Shown: positions 1 to 9,378, counted from the first letter of the stretch. The stretch is DNA of 64,000 nucleotides from Streptomonospora salina (GCF_014204715.1 NZ_JACHLY010000001.1:558001-622000); one strand, 5' to 3'. Notes: generated by a model from the letters alone, not told the origin. Program-made: numbers and translations.

Positions 1-1445
1 TGCTGGACCGGTGGGACCGGGGCGAGGTGTGGCTGCGCACGCACTGGCCGACGGTGCGCACCTGGCTGGACCGCGAGGTCGGCGACTACACGTTCGACCG
101 CTCCTACCTCACCGACCTCGACGCCCGCCCCGAACGCGTGCACCTGGCCATCAGCGCGCTGGCGGCGCGGTTCGTGCCGGGCATGCCGCCGCGCTTCCGC
201 GGACTGGAGGTCGGCGCCGACGGCGTGCTCGCGCTGGCCCGCGGCGGATCCAGCAGGCACGCCGTGCTCCGCGAGGCCCTGGAGCTGGGTGCGCTGGACC
301 TCGCTGCACGGCACTGGTGCGCTCACCCCGGATGCCGCGCCGAGGGCTCCGGCCGCTGCGCACCCCTGGAGCACGTCCAGCACGAGGTGCCGCTGATCAT
401 GCGCCGGGTCGAGGCCACCGTGCAGGGGCTGGCGTCGGGCCCGGCGGTGGCCGCCGGCGCCGCCGACCTCCCGCGGTTCGCCTGGGACTCCGCGTGGGCC
501 CTGGCCGCCGAGCTGGTCCTGGACCCCGAGGCGGCCGGGCGCGAGCGCCGACGGCTGCGCGCGCAGTCGTGGCATCCGCGCCGCCGCAGTCCGGCCCCGC
601 ACGTGGACTGGTGGCGCCACCAGCGCGACGTGGGGCTGCGCCGCCGGGCCGGACAGGTCGACGAGCTCGCGGCGCTGGTGGCCGCCTCGCTGCTGCTGCC
701 GGTGGCGGCGCGGCTCGGCGCCGCCGAGCGCGACCGGGAGCGGGCGGAGGGCCGTGCGCGGCGGCGCGACCGCCGAGCGGCGTTCACCGGCGCCGCGGGC
801 GAGCGCTGGCGGCGGGTGCGTGCGCGCGCCCAGGACCCCCGCACTCCGCCCGGGGAGTCCGACACGGGGGCGCCGTGGGGCGCGGCGCCGCCCTACGGCC
901 CGGGCGGAGCGCCCTACGGCCGCCCGCCGACCGAGGCGGAGCAGCGCAAGGCGCGCCGCCGCGAGGCCCGGGAGCGCAAGAGCGTCGAACGGAGCATGCG
1001 CCAACTGGAACGGGCGGAGGGGGCCGGCCGCTGCCGCAGGTTCGCCTACCCGGCCGCGGCGGCGGGACTCCTCGACGGGCTGGGGCGGCTGCTGCGCGCC
1101 GACGGCTTCTATCCGGACCGGTCCGGTCCGTTCGCCGAGGCTTACACCGGTTTCGTGGACGTCGCCGGCAGCGCCGCGGTTTCGGCGGTGGCGGGCGCCG
1201 CGGACGCGGCGGTGGGACTGCTGCCGGCGCAGTCGGAGGACCGGTGGTGGCTGCCCGTGGTGCTGGCGGTGCTGCTGGTGGTGCTGGGGCGGACGGCGTC
1301 CGGCCGCCGCCGCGCACGCACGCGGCTGACGGCGTACCGGCTCGCGGCGGCGGCCTCGGCGCTGATGCTGCTGGTGGTGCTCTCCACCGGCCTGCTGATG
1401 GTGGCCGCGGGCGTGCTGATCCCGTTGTACAACCTCGCCGGTTGA
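1..1445 (+). CDS. Hypothetical membrane protein, 5' end outside window
   Basis: The reading frame is open to the left edge, so the start probably lies upstream; an internal GTG at 27 is possible. About 480 residues are visible. The N-terminal half has a His/Cys-containing segment (C-A-H-P-G-C followed by C about 8 residues later) that might bind metal. The middle is very Arg/Ala-rich and contains a P/G/Y-rich stretch. The C-terminus has two strong hydrophobic segments (around W-W-L-P-V-V and the final 40 residues), so the protein should be anchored in the membrane with most of it cytoplasmic. I do not recognise the family. The G/C-rich third codon positions support real coding. Confidence 0.6.
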   Translation, partial: LDRWDRGEVWLRTHWPTVRTWLDREVGDYTFDRSYLTDLDARPERVHLAISALAARFVPGMPPRFRGLEVGADGVLALARGGSSRHAVLREALELGALDLAARHWCAHPGCRAEGSGRCAPLEHVQHEVPLIMRRVEATVQGLASGPAVAAGAADLPRFAWDSAWALAAELVLDPEAAGRERRRLRAQSWHPRRRSPAPHVDWWRHQRDVGLRRRAGQVDELAALVAASLLLPVAARLGAAERDRERAEGRARRRDRRAAFTGAAGERWRRVRARAQDPRTPPGESDTGAPWGAAPPYGPGGAPYGRPPTEAEQRKARRREARERKSVERSMRQLERAEGAGRCRRFAYPAAAAGLLDGLGRLLRADGFYPDRSGPFAEAYTGFVDVAGSAAVSAVAGAADAAVGLLPAQSEDRWWLPVVLAVLLVVLGRTASGRRRARTRLTAYRLAAAASALMLLVVLSTGLLMVAAGVLIPLYNLAG

Positions 1446-1556
1446 CGCGGCGGGACGCCGCCCGGGACGCGTGAGCGGTGGGCCGCTCCCGACGGATCTT
1501 CGGCGGCCACTATCATCGCCCGGGACCCGTAGCGGAACGGAAAGGGCGGCATTCTG

Positions 1557-2459
1557 GTGGGCGATGCGATCGAGTTGGCGGCAGGAGACTACCGGGCGGA
1601 CATCGGCCGCCGAGGCGCGGCGATGTGCCGGCTCTCCTTCGGTGGCGAGGAGCTGATCTGGCGGTGCCCGCCGGACGAGCCGCCTCCGGCCTCCCACGGT
1701 CTTCTGCTGGCCCCTTGGCCCAACCGGATCCGCGACGGCCGGTACACCTTCAAAGGCGTCGAGCACCAACTGGAGGTCACCGAGCCCCGACGCGGTACGG
1801 CGCTGCACGGACTGGCCTACAGCAGGCCGTGGCTCCCGGTGGAGATCGCGTCCGACCGGGCCCGGCTGACCTGTCTGCTGGACGGCGCCGCGGGCTATCC
1901 CTACAGCCTGGAGCTGGCGGCCGACTACGAACTGGACGCCGCCGGCGGGCTGTCGGTGACCGTCGCGGCCCGCAACACCGGCGACTCCCCCGCGCCGTAC
2001 GGCATGGGGTCCCACCCGTTCCTGTCCGTGGACACCATGGAGGACGCGGTGCTGGAGCTGCCCGCCTCCCGCCGGCTGCCCGTGGACGAGCGGCTGCTGC
2101 CCGCGGGCGCCCCGGAGCCCGTGGAGGGCACCGAGCACGACTTCCGCACGCCCCGGCCCATCGGGGCCGCGGCCTTCGACACCGCGTTCACGGACCTGAA
2201 GCGCGACGCCGACGGCCTGGCCTGGACGGTGCTCACGTCGGGCGGCACGTCGACGGGCGTGTGGGCCGACTCCTCCTGCGGCTGGCTGCAGGTGTTCAGC
2301 GCCGAGGGCCTGCCCGGCGGGCTGAACCGCCGCGGGCTCGCGGTGGAACCGATGACCTGCCCGCCGGACGCGTTCAATTCCGGCACCGACGTGACCGTCC
2401 TGGAGCCGGGCGAGGAGACGCGGTCGCGCTTCGGCGTCATGCGCCTGTCCCGGCCCTGA
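1557..2459 (+). CDS. Aldose 1-epimerase family protein
   Basis: 300 residues, the usual size of galactose-mutarotase-like enzymes, which interconvert the alpha and beta anomers of aldoses in the cytoplasm. Family landmarks are L-L-A-P-W-P-N-R near residue 55 (the substrate-binding Asn-Arg region), a catalytic-type His in T-A-L-H-G near residue 82, G-S-H-P-F near 150, and E-P-M-T-C-P-P-D near 265, which carries the conserved Glu. The start is GTG at 1557 with a weak purine stretch (AAAGGG) upstream. It converges on the mocA-like gene. Members of this subgroup often act on sugars other than galactose, so the substrate is open. Confidence 0.85.
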   Translation: MGDAIELAAGDYRADIGRRGAAMCRLSFGGEELIWRCPPDEPPPASHGLLLAPWPNRIRDGRYTFKGVEHQLEVTEPRRGTALHGLAYSRPWLPVEIASDRARLTCLLDGAAGYPYSLELAADYELDAAGGLSVTVAARNTGDSPAPYGMGSHPFLSVDTMEDAVLELPASRRLPVDERLLPAGAPEPVEGTEHDFRTPRPIGAAAFDTAFTDLKRDADGLAWTVLTSGGTSTGVWADSSCGWLQVFSAEGLPGGLNRRGLAVEPMTCPPDAFNSGTDVTVLEPGEETRSRFGVMRLSRP

Positions 2460-2483
2460 TCCGCCGCTCGCGGGCGGGGCGGG

Positions 2484-2518
2484 CCGCTCCGCCCGTCAGG
2501 TCGGGCGGGGCGGAGCGG
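2484..2518. terminator. Bidirectional terminator between galM-like and mocA-like genes
   Basis: Perfect 11-bp inverted repeat (arms 2484-2494 and 2508-2518, left arm CCGCTCCGCCC) between two convergent genes. It overlaps the last codons of the minus-strand gene. There is no long T-tract, as is common in high-GC actinomycetes. Confidence 0.55.
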
Positions 2519-3137
2519 TCCCCCGCCCGGCCAGGCACGACTCGAGCCGTTCCAGGTCCTCGGGGGTGTCGATGTCGTCGGGGCTGGCCACGTCGTCGCA
2601 GGGGACGTTGGTGACCAGGTGGGAGTAGGCGCGCAGGAACGGGCGCGCTCCCACGTCGCCCTCGGCGAGGGCGTGGACGCTGGGCCAGTGCTCACGGCCC
2701 AGCAGTACCGGGTTGCGCAGGTTTCCGGCGTAGGTGGCCACGGCCGCACGCGCACCGTCGTCATGGGCCGCGATCAGCCGCCGCACGGCGGCGGCCGTCA
2801 CCAGCGGCTGGTCGACCAGCCCGATGACGACGGCGTCGACGTCCTCGGGCAGGGCGTCCAGGCCCACCCGCAGCGACGAACCCAGCCCGCTCTGCCACCC
2901 GGGGTTGTGTACGGCGGCCGCATGCTCGGCGTCGGCCCGCGCCGCCCCCGTGATCACGTATACGGGGGCGCAGCCGCCGTCGTGCAGCGTGCGCGCGCCC
3001 CGGTCGACGAGCCGTTCCCCGGCGACTTCCACCAGCGCCTTGGGGCGGCCCAAGCGGCGCCCCTCCCCCGCGGCCAGCAGCAGTCCGGCGATCGGCGCCG
3101 TGCGCGCGCCGTCCTCGCCCCGCTCGCGTGTCGTCAT
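2496..3137 (-). CDS. MobA/MocA-like nucleotidyltransferase
   Basis: 213 residues of the NTP-transferase fold. The signature L-L-L-A-A-G-E-G-R-R-L-G-R-P-K-A-L (about residues 19-35) is the nucleotide-binding loop of MobA/MocA enzymes, which attach CMP or GMP to molybdopterin. V-D-Q-P-L near residue 108 supplies the metal-binding Asp. It lies 115 bp downstream of xdhC, at the end of a moxR-coxE-xdhC-mocA set, so cytidylylation of molybdopterin for a xanthine- or CO-dehydrogenase-type enzyme is the likeliest role. The exact nucleotide cannot be told from sequence. Confidence 0.8.
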   Translation of the reverse strand: MTTRERGEDGARTAPIAGLLLAAGEGRRLGRPKALVEVAGERLVDRGARTLHDGGCAPVYVITGAARADAEHAAAVHNPGWQSGLGSSLRVGLDALPEDVDAVVIGLVDQPLVTAAAVRRLIAAHDDGARAAVATYAGNLRNPVLLGREHWPSVHALAEGDVGARPFLRAYSHLVTNVPCDDVASPDDIDTPEDLERLESCLAGRGTAPPRPT

Positions 3138-3252
3138 GCGGCGATGATGCCACGCCGGGCGCGGGCGGCGTCCGGCGTTCGCGGGCCCTTCCCCGCGCCC
3201 CGGACCCGGGCGCCCGCCGCTGCGGGGAATCCGGGCGGGTCGGCGACCGGGG

Positions 3253-4542
3253 TTACACGCCGAGATGACCGGTTCCGGCCGCCCCGTTCACCGGCGGGTC
3301 GGGCGTGTCGCGGGGGCCGGACCCGGTCACTGCACCGTCCGCCGGAGGCCGGTCGGCCGGGCCGCCGGCGGAGGGACGGCCCGTCACCGCGCGCGCCTCC
3401 GGAACCGGGGACGGCCCGCCCGCCCCCGCGGCGGCGATCGGCTCGGTGTGGATGCGCCCGGAGGTGGTGGACAGCGGGCGCCCGCTACCGCCCCACCGGG
3501 TCTGGATGAGTTCGGCGGCGATGGACACCGCGGTCTCCTCGGGGGTGCGCGCTCCCAGGTCGAGCCCGATGGGCGAGTGCACCCGCGCGAGCTGATCCTC
3601 CCCGACCCCCGCCTCGCGCAGCCGGGCCAAGCGGTCCTCGTGCGTGCGCCGGCTTCCCATCGCCCCGATGTAGCCGGCCGGGGTCCGCAGTGCGGCCTCC
3701 AGTACGGGCACGTCGAACTTGGGGTCGTGCGTCAGCACGCACACGGCCGTGCGCTCATCGATGCGGGCTTCGATCTCGCCGAGGTAGACGTGGGGCCACT
3801 TCACGACCACCTCGTCGGCGCGCGGGAAGCGCTTGGCGGTGGCGAAGACCGGTCGGGCGTCGCACACGGTGACCCGGTATCCCAGGGAGGCGCCGATGTC
3901 GGCGACCGCGGCCGCGAAGTCGATGGCTCCGAACACGAGCATGCGCGGAGCCGGGGCGAACGACTGGACGAACACATCCAGCTCGTCGCCGCGCCGCTGG
4001 CCGTCGGCGCCGTACCTCAGGACGCCGGTGCTGCCCTGGGCCAGCATGCCGCGGGCGTCGTCGTCGACCGCGGCCTCCAGGCGGCGCCCGCCCAGATCGC
4101 CCTCGGCGCCGCCGGGCCGGATCACCCGCCGGGCGCCCAGCCGGCCGGGCCCTCCGGCGACGGTGGCCACGGCGACCGGGCGGTGCGCCTCGATGTCGGC
4201 GACGACCGCGCCCAGGTGCGGGTGGCGCGCCGGGTCGACGGGCTCGACCAGCACGTGCAGGGTTCCGCCGCAGGTCAGGCCGGCGGCGAAGGCGTCGTCG
4301 TCGCTGACGCCGTAGGTGGCGCGCTCGGGCTCGCCGGTGGCGATCACCTGCTGGGCGAGCTCGTAGACGGCGCCTTCGACGCAGCCCCCGGAGACGCTGC
4401 CGGCCACCTCGCCGGAGGGGCCGACGGCCATCGCCGCGCCGGATTCGCGGGGCGCGCTGCTGTAGGTGTCGATGACGGTGGCCAGGGCGAACGTGTCGCC
4501 GGAGGCGTACATGTCGGCGACGGCGGCGCGGATATCACGCAC
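3253..4542 (-). CDS. xdhC: XdhC/CoxI family molybdenum-hydroxylase maturation protein
   Basis: 429 residues. The N-terminal XdhC/CoxI domain shows S-G-G-C-V-E-G near residues 51-57 and C-G-G-T-L near 91, the conserved cysteines proposed to handle molybdenum cofactor. A C-terminal Rossmann-like domain follows (G-A-M-G-S-R-R-T near residue 295). The last 80 or so residues are Pro/Gly-rich and probably disordered. XdhC proteins bind and help sulfurate the cofactor before insertion into xanthine- or CO-dehydrogenase-like enzymes. The start overlaps the end of coxE by 8 bp, so the two are translationally coupled. No large-subunit partner is in the window. Confidence 0.88.
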   Translation of the reverse strand: MRDIRAAVADMYASGDTFALATVIDTYSSAPRESGAAMAVGPSGEVAGSVSGGCVEGAVYELAQQVIATGEPERATYGVSDDDAFAAGLTCGGTLHVLVEPVDPARHPHLGAVVADIEAHRPVAVATVAGGPGRLGARRVIRPGGAEGDLGGRRLEAAVDDDARGMLAQGSTGVLRYGADGQRRGDELDVFVQSFAPAPRMLVFGAIDFAAAVADIGASLGYRVTVCDARPVFATAKRFPRADEVVVKWPHVYLGEIEARIDERTAVCVLTHDPKFDVPVLEAALRTPAGYIGAMGSRRTHEDRLARLREAGVGEDQLARVHSPIGLDLGARTPEETAVSIAAELIQTRWGGSGRPLSTTSGRIHTEPIAAAGAGGPSPVPEARAVTGRPSAGGPADRPPADGAVTGSGPRDTPDPPVNGAAGTGHLGV

Positions 4543-5674
4543 GGTGCCCTCCTCCCTCGTGCCGACCGCCGATCACGGCGGTGGCGAGCTGCTCCAGCGC
4601 GTCCAGGCTGTGACCGGACACGAACGCGTCGATGTGCGGCCAGGCGGCCCGCATCCCCGCGGTGAGCGGCGCGTAACCGGGCTGGGCCTTGTGCGGGTTG
4701 ACCCACACCACGCGGTGGGCGAGCCGGGAGAGCCGGGCCATCTGGGTACCCAGCTGGGAGGCGTCGCCGCGCTCCCAGCCGTCGGAGGCGATGATCGCCA
4801 GGGCGCCGCGGGCGGCGCCGCGGCGGCCGTACAGGTCCAGGAACTCCTTGAGTTCGCCGCCCAACCGGGTGCCGCCGCTCCAGTCGGGGATGGCCTCGGC
4901 CACGGCCGCGAGTGCGGCGCCGGGGTCGCGCACCCGCATCTGCGGGGTGAGGCGGGTGAGGCGGGTGCCCACGCTGAAGGCTTCGGTGTGGAGGGGGTGG
5001 CCCCGGACGACGACGTGGGCCAGGCGCAGCAGCGCGTCGGCGTAGGGCGACATGGAGCCGCTGATGTCGACGAGCAGCACGACACGGCGCGCCCGGGTGG
5101 AGCGGTGGCGCCGCGGCAGCCGCACGGGCTCGCCGCCGGTGCGCAGCGCGGCCCGCAGCGTGCGGCGGTAGTCCAGCCGCCCGTGCGCGGCGGGTTCGAG
5201 GCGGCGCGTGCGGCGCCGGGGGCGGTCGGCACTGATGCGCGAGACCAGGCGGGCCACTTCGGCGCGTTCCTCACGGGTGAGCGAAGCGATGTCGGCCGAG
5301 CGCAGCACCTCGGTTCCGCCGGCGGCGAGCAGCCCGGCGGTGTCGGCGTCGTCTCCGTCGGCCGCCTCCGGCGGGTTCCACATGGCCGGGACGGTGGCGG
5401 ACAGGGGGCTGGTGGTACGGGCCGGCGCGGGACGCGTGCCGAAGTAGTGGACGAAGCAGGCGTCGTAGCGGGTGAGGTCGGCTCCGCCGGAGCACAGGGT
5501 GAGCCGGCCGGCCCAGTAGACGGGGCCGGGCCGGGTGACGTCGAGGGTGTCGACGGCGCGCAGGAACGCGGTCGCGCGGCCGGTGTCGGCGCCGACGCCG
5601 GCCGCGCGCAGCGTGCGGACGAACCCCATCAGGGTTTCGGTGGTGTCGCGGCCGGCCGGCTCCACGGTGTTCAC
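4535..5674 (-). CDS. coxE: CoxE-like VWA-domain protein
   Basis: 379 residues from a GTG start that overlaps the moxR stop as GTGA (5671-5674). The C-terminal half is a von Willebrand A domain with the MIDAS motif D-I-S-G-S at residues 203-207 and a matching T-R-L-G-G later. An Arg-rich linker precedes it. CoxE works with a MoxR-type AAA+ ATPase (CoxD), which is encoded just upstream, in maturation of the CO dehydrogenase active site. The same pair is found with other molybdo-hydroxylases. Cytoplasmic; no signal peptide is visible. Confidence 0.87.
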   Translation of the reverse strand: MNTVEPAGRDTTETLMGFVRTLRAAGVGADTGRATAFLRAVDTLDVTRPGPVYWAGRLTLCSGGADLTRYDACFVHYFGTRPAPARTTSPLSATVPAMWNPPEAADGDDADTAGLLAAGGTEVLRSADIASLTREERAEVARLVSRISADRPRRRTRRLEPAAHGRLDYRRTLRAALRTGGEPVRLPRRHRSTRARRVVLLVDISGSMSPYADALLRLAHVVVRGHPLHTEAFSVGTRLTRLTPQMRVRDPGAALAAVAEAIPDWSGGTRLGGELKEFLDLYGRRGAARGALAIIASDGWERGDASQLGTQMARLSRLAHRVVWVNPHKAQPGYAPLTAGMRAAWPHIDAFVSGHSLDALEQLATAVIGGRHEGGGHRA

Positions 5675-6612
5675 CCCGCCGGCGCCCGGTCGTGGCCGTC
5701 GAGCAGGGTTCGCAGCCGGGCCCGGACGGCGTCGTGGTCCTCGCGGTGCTTGATCAGCGCGCCGAGGCTGCGGGCCGCGGAGTCGGGATCGAGCTGGCGG
5801 GCGCCCAGGGCTATCAGGGCCGCGGTCCAGTCGATGGTCTCGGCCACACCGGGCGGTTTGACCAGGTCCAGTCCGTCGTCGGCGGGGTCGCGCAGCCGCT
5901 GGCCGGCGGCGGCGACCTGGTGGACGAGCCGGTCGGCTGCGTCGGGCAGCCGACGGCGGATGATGGCGACCTCGCGGTCGAAGCCGGGGTTGGGCATCCA
6001 GTGGTAAAGGCAGCGGCGCTTGAGCGCGTCGTGGACCTCGCGGGTGCGGTTGGAGGTCAGCACGGTCACCGGAGGGGTGTCGGTACGCACGGTACCCAGC
6101 TCGGGGATGGAGATGGCGAAGTCGGAGAGGAACTCCAGCAGGAACGCTTCGAACTCGTCGTCGGCGCGGTCGATCTCGTCGACGAGCAGCACGCAGGGGC
6201 CGGCGGCGCCGGCTTCCAGGGCGCGCAGCAGGGGCCGCGCCAGCAGGAAGCGGCGGTCGTACAGGCCCGATTCGAGCCGTTCGGCGTCGGTTCCGGCGCC
6301 GGCGGCCTGGGCGGCGCGCAGGTGCAGCAGCTGGCGCGGGTAGTCCCAGTCGTACAGGGCTTGGGCGGCGTCGATGCCTTCGTAGCACTGCAGCCGGATC
6401 AGGGGCGCTCCGAGTGCGGCGGCCAGAGCCTTGGCCAGTTCGGTCTTGCCGACGCCGGCGTCGCCTTCGAGGAACAGCGGACGCGCCATGCGCGCGGCCA
6501 GGAAGCAGGCGGTGGCCGCGCCGTCGTCGGCCAGGTAGTCGTGCTCGTCCAGCCGGCGGGCGAACTCGTCGGGGCCGGTGATCGACTCGGCGGCGGGCGG
6601 TGCGTCGGCCAT
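5671..6612 (-). CDS. MoxR/CoxD-type AAA+ ATPase
   Basis: 313 residues from ATG at 6612, chosen because a strong GGAGGGGAGG lies about 9 nt upstream; a longer frame exists but lacks coding character. Walker A G-D-A-G-V-G-K-T is at 50-57, Walker B L-L-V-D-E-I-D at 142-148, and sensor 1 T-S-N-R-T near 186-190. MoxR ATPases remodel or load cofactor into their clients together with VWA partners. Here the partner is CoxE, encoded with a 4-bp overlap. First gene of a moxR-coxE-xdhC-mocA unit. Confidence 0.9.
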   Translation of the reverse strand: MADAPPAAESITGPDEFARRLDEHDYLADDGAATACFLAARMARPLFLEGDAGVGKTELAKALAAALGAPLIRLQCYEGIDAAQALYDWDYPRQLLHLRAAQAAGAGTDAERLESGLYDRRFLLARPLLRALEAGAAGPCVLLVDEIDRADDEFEAFLLEFLSDFAISIPELGTVRTDTPPVTVLTSNRTREVHDALKRRCLYHWMPNPGFDREVAIIRRRLPDAADRLVHQVAAAGQRLRDPADDGLDLVKPPGVAETIDWTAALIALGARQLDPDSAARSLGALIKHREDHDAVRARLRTLLDGHDRAPAG

Positions 6613-6656
6613 CGTCCGGGCCTCCCCTCCTCTTACGGCCCAGGTTAGACGCTCGG

Positions 6657-6686
6657 AGGCTACGGCGGCACGATCGGCGCGGACAA
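6657..6686 (-). promoter_or_regulatory. Candidate promoter of moxR-coxE-xdhC; rest of 6613-6914 empty
   Basis: On the minus strand, TTGTCC (6681-6686) and TAGCCT (6657-6662) are spaced 18 bp apart and lie about 45 bp before the moxR start. This fits a housekeeping sigma promoter. I see nothing else in the 302-bp gap 6613-6914 between the PH-domain gene and moxR. The promoter suggests moxR is transcribed separately from the rib genes. Confidence 0.35.
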
Positions 6687-6914
6687 GAACCGGCGAGACG
6701 CGGCGCGCCGCGTCGTGGGGGTGCGCACACGGGCGGTATGCGCGTGTCGGCCCGCCGGCGGGGCCGGTTCCAGGGCGATGCGGCCCAGCAGCGCGCCGTA
6801 GGCGGCGGGGTTCGGGGCCCGCCCCGACAGAGCACCGTTCCGGGCGCACTGCTCACCCGTTTCACGCGCGGTCGGCTTCGTGCGGAAGCGGCAGGTTTCC
6901 GCGCCGACCGCGCG

Positions 6915-7412
6915 TCACCGCCCGGAGCCGGGTTCTTCGGCTTCACCGCGGGTGCGCAGGAGCAGCCGGAAGTCGTCCAGGGCCCTGCGGGCGCGCTCGC
7001 CGTCACTGCTCTGGACACCCATGACCGCCAGGGTGGAGCCGTCGGCGAGGTCGACGGTGGGCCAGGGCTCGCCCACCGGCATGCGGGCGTCGATGATCTC
7101 GGGCCACTCCAGCACATAGGTGCGGACGCTGTTGACCACGGTCACGCGGGTTTCGGTGGCCTGCAGGCGCGGTCGGGCCAGCAGGTGCAGCACGGCGGCG
7201 CCGACGGCCCCGATGGCGACCAGGCCCAGCCGGTCCGAGAGCCGCCAGTCGGGCGGCAGCACGGCGGCCAGCGCCGCCATCGTCACCACGACGAGCACGG
7301 CCAGCGTGTAGCCGACGATGCGGATGTTGCGCGGCCGCCAGGTCACCGGCAGCGGGGGCGGCTGCCGGTGCGGCGCGTCGTCGTCCACGGTGTCTGCGTC
7401 TCCTCGCGTCAC
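6915..7412 (-). CDS. PH domain-containing membrane protein
   Basis: 165 residues. A Pro-rich N-terminus is followed by two hydrophobic segments (about residues 32-52 and 61-80) and a C-terminal bacterial PH-like domain (V-R-T-Y-V-L-E-W-P-E-I near residue 110). Actinobacteria commonly keep such a gene directly after ribH, as here with a 48-bp gap, so it is probably co-transcribed with the riboflavin genes. Its biochemical role is unknown. The C-terminal tail is acidic. Confidence 0.75.
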   Translation of the reverse strand: MTRGDADTVDDDAPHRQPPPLPVTWRPRNIRIVGYTLAVLVVVTMAALAAVLPPDWRLSDRLGLVAIGAVGAAVLHLLARPRLQATETRVTVVNSVRTYVLEWPEIIDARMPVGEPWPTVDLADGSTLAVMGVQSSDGERARRALDDFRLLLRTRGEAEEPGSGR

Positions 7413-7460
7413 GTCGTCGGTTCCGGCCCGGGCCGCGGTGCGGCGCCCGCCGCGCGGCCG

Positions 7461-7955
7461 CTACGCCCGAACCCGCCGGTCGGCGGCGCGCAGGTCGCGC
7501 AGGACGGCTGCGGTGTCGGCGGCCGCGGTGGCGGCCTCCCAGCCCTTGTCCTCGCGGCTGCCGGGCAGACCGGCGCGGTCGCGGGCCTGCTCTTGGGTAT
7601 CACAGGTGAGTACGCCGTTGGCGACGGGGGTGGATTCCGCCAGCGCCACCTCGGTCAGGCCCTGGGTCAGCGACTGGCAGACGTAGTCGAAGTGCGGTGT
7701 GCCGCCGCGGATCACCGCGCCCAGTGCCACGACGGCGTCGTGGGTGCGGGCGAACTGCTGGGCGACGACGGCGAGCTCGATCGCCCCGGCCACGTGCACG
7801 ACGTCGGGCTCCTCGGCGCCCCAGTGCGCCAGGGCCTCGCGGGCGCGCGCCAGCATGGGGTCGACGACGTCGGCGTTCCAGCGGGTGGCGACGACGCCCA
7901 CGCGCATACCGGCGGCGTCGACGGGGTGGTCGTCGGGACGTCCTGTTCCGCTCAT
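7461..7955 (-). CDS. ribH: 6,7-dimethyl-8-ribityllumazine synthase
   Basis: 164 residues from ATG 7955, with AGGAAGGA about 12 nt upstream. It condenses 5-amino-6-ribitylamino-uracil with 3,4-dihydroxy-2-butanone 4-phosphate in riboflavin synthesis. Family motifs are G-A-I-E-L-A near residue 57, [12 protein letters not shown] near 80-91 (phosphate-binding loop and catalytic His) and G-V-L-T-C-D-T near 115. Third gene after the FMN riboswitch. The protein normally forms pentamers or 60-mers. Confidence 0.96.
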   Translation of the reverse strand: MSGTGRPDDHPVDAAGMRVGVVATRWNADVVDPMLARAREALAHWGAEEPDVVHVAGAIELAVVAQQFARTHDAVVALGAVIRGGTPHFDYVCQSLTQGLTEVALAESTPVANGVLTCDTQEQARDRAGLPGSREDKGWEAATAAADTAAVLRDLRAADRRVRA

Positions 7956-8049
7956 CGGGTTCGGGTTCCTTCCTGCTGCGGCGGTGCGGCGGGTCCGGGG
8001 GCCGCGCCGGGAGCGGGGCGCGGCCCGCCCGGCGCTTCGGGGCGGCCGT

Positions 8050-9378
8050 TCAGGTGACGGCGACGATGCCCGGCAGGTCGTGGCCCATCCGGTCGCGCTT
8101 GGTCTGCAGGTAGTGCAGGTTGTCGGTGGTGACGGCGCTGGGCATGGGGATGCGCTCGGTGACGGCGATGCCGTGCTCGCTGAGGCCGTCGGTCTTTTTC
8201 GGGTTGTTGCTGAGCAGCCGCACCGCAGAGGTTCCCAGGTCGGCGAGGATGGCCGCACCGGCGCTGAAGTCGCGGGCGTCGGCGGGCAGGCCCAGTTCCA
8301 GGTTCGCGTCGACGGTGTCGGCGCCGGAGTCCTGCAGCCGGTAGGCCTGCAGCTTGTGCAGCAGCCCGATTCCGCGGCCCTCGTGGCCGCGCAGGTAGAC
8401 GATGACACCGTGTCCTTCGGCGGCGACGGCGGCCATGGCGGCCTCCAGTTGGGCGCCGCAGTCGCAGCGGTGGGAGCCGAAGGCGTCGCCGGTCAGGCAC
8501 TCCGAGTGCAGGCGCACCAGCGGGTGCGGGGCTTGGGCGGGGTCCCCGAGGACGAGGGCGACGTGCTCGGCACCGTCGGCGGCGCGGTAGCCCACGGCCC
8601 GCCATTGGCCGTGGCTGTTGGGGATGCGGGTCTCGACCACGCGTTCGACCGGCGCGGGCCGGCCGGCGGCGGGCGCGGGCGCGGGCGCGGCGCCGGACGT
8701 CCCGACCGCCTCGACGCGGTGCACGAGCTGGTCGATGGAGACCACGCGCAGACCGTGCTCGTCGGCGAACGCGCGCAGCCGCGGCAGTCGGGCCATGGTG
8801 CCGTCGTCCTCGACGACCTCGGCGATGACGGCGGCGGGCCGCATCCCCGCCATCCGGGCCAGGTCCACCGAGGCCTCGGTGTGGCCGCGGCGGGTGAGCA
8901 CGCCGCCCGGCCGGTAGCGCAGCGGCAGGACGTGGCCGGGCCGCGCGAGGTCGCCGGGCACGGTGCGGTCGCCGGCCAGCAGGCCGATGGTGCGGGCCCG
9001 GTCGGCGGCGGAGATGCCGGTGGTGACGCCGGTACGCGCGTCCACGGTGACGGTGTAGGCCGTGCCCAGGCCGTCCTGGTTTTCGGCCGTCATCATCGGG
9101 AGGCCGAGCCGGTCCAAGTCCTCGCCGAGCATGGGCACGCAGACCAGCCCCGAGGTGTGGCGGACGGTGAACGCCAGCAGCTCGGGGGTGGCGGCCTCGG
9201 CCGCGAAGACGAGGTCGCCTTCGTTCTCGCGGTCCTCGTCGTCGACGACGATCACCGGGCGCCCGGCGGCGATGTCGGCGACGGCTCCGGCGACGTCGTC
9301 CAGCGGCGAAGCGCCGGCGCCGGGCGCGGCTGCGGGGTCCGGTGCGGATACGGGCTGCTCTGTGGTGATTCCGGTCAT
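8050..9378 (-). CDS. ribBA: Bifunctional DHBP synthase / GTP cyclohydrolase II
   Basis: 442 residues from ATG 9378, which has GAGGAG about 11 nt upstream; the frame stays open to 9486 but that extension is low-complexity Pro/Ala. The N-terminal DHBP synthase domain (ribulose 5-phosphate to 3,4-dihydroxy-2-butanone 4-phosphate) has [11 protein letters not shown] near residue 46. The C-terminal GTP cyclohydrolase II domain has the zinc cysteines in E-C-L-T-G and H-R-C-D-C-G near residue 285. An Ala/Pro-rich linker joins them. It supplies both branches of riboflavin synthesis. Confidence 0.96.
   Translation of the reverse strand: MTGITTEQPVSAPDPAAAPGAGASPLDDVAGAVADIAAGRPVIVVDDEDRENEGDLVFAAEAATPELLAFTVRHTSGLVCVPMLGEDLDRLGLPMMTAENQDGLGTAYTVTVDARTGVTTGISAADRARTIGLLAGDRTVPGDLARPGHVLPLRYRPGGVLTRRGHTEASVDLARMAGMRPAAVIAEVVEDDGTMARLPRLRAFADEHGLRVVSIDQLVHRVEAVGTSGAAPAPAPAAGRPAPVERVVETRIPNSHGQWRAVGYRAADGAEHVALVLGDPAQAPHPLVRLHSECLTGDAFGSHRCDCGAQLEAAMAAVAAEGHGVIVYLRGHEGRGIGLLHKLQAYRLQDSGADTVDANLELGLPADARDFSAGAAILADLGTSAVRLLSNNPKKTDGLSEHGIAVTERIPMPSAVTTDNLHYLQTKRDRMGHDLPGIVAVT

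Noticed and set aside
5675-7117. N-terminal extension of the CoxE frame through the moxR region
   Set aside because: The extension is antiphase shadow of moxR and Arg/Pro-rich. The GTGA overlap at 5671-5674 gives a natural start.
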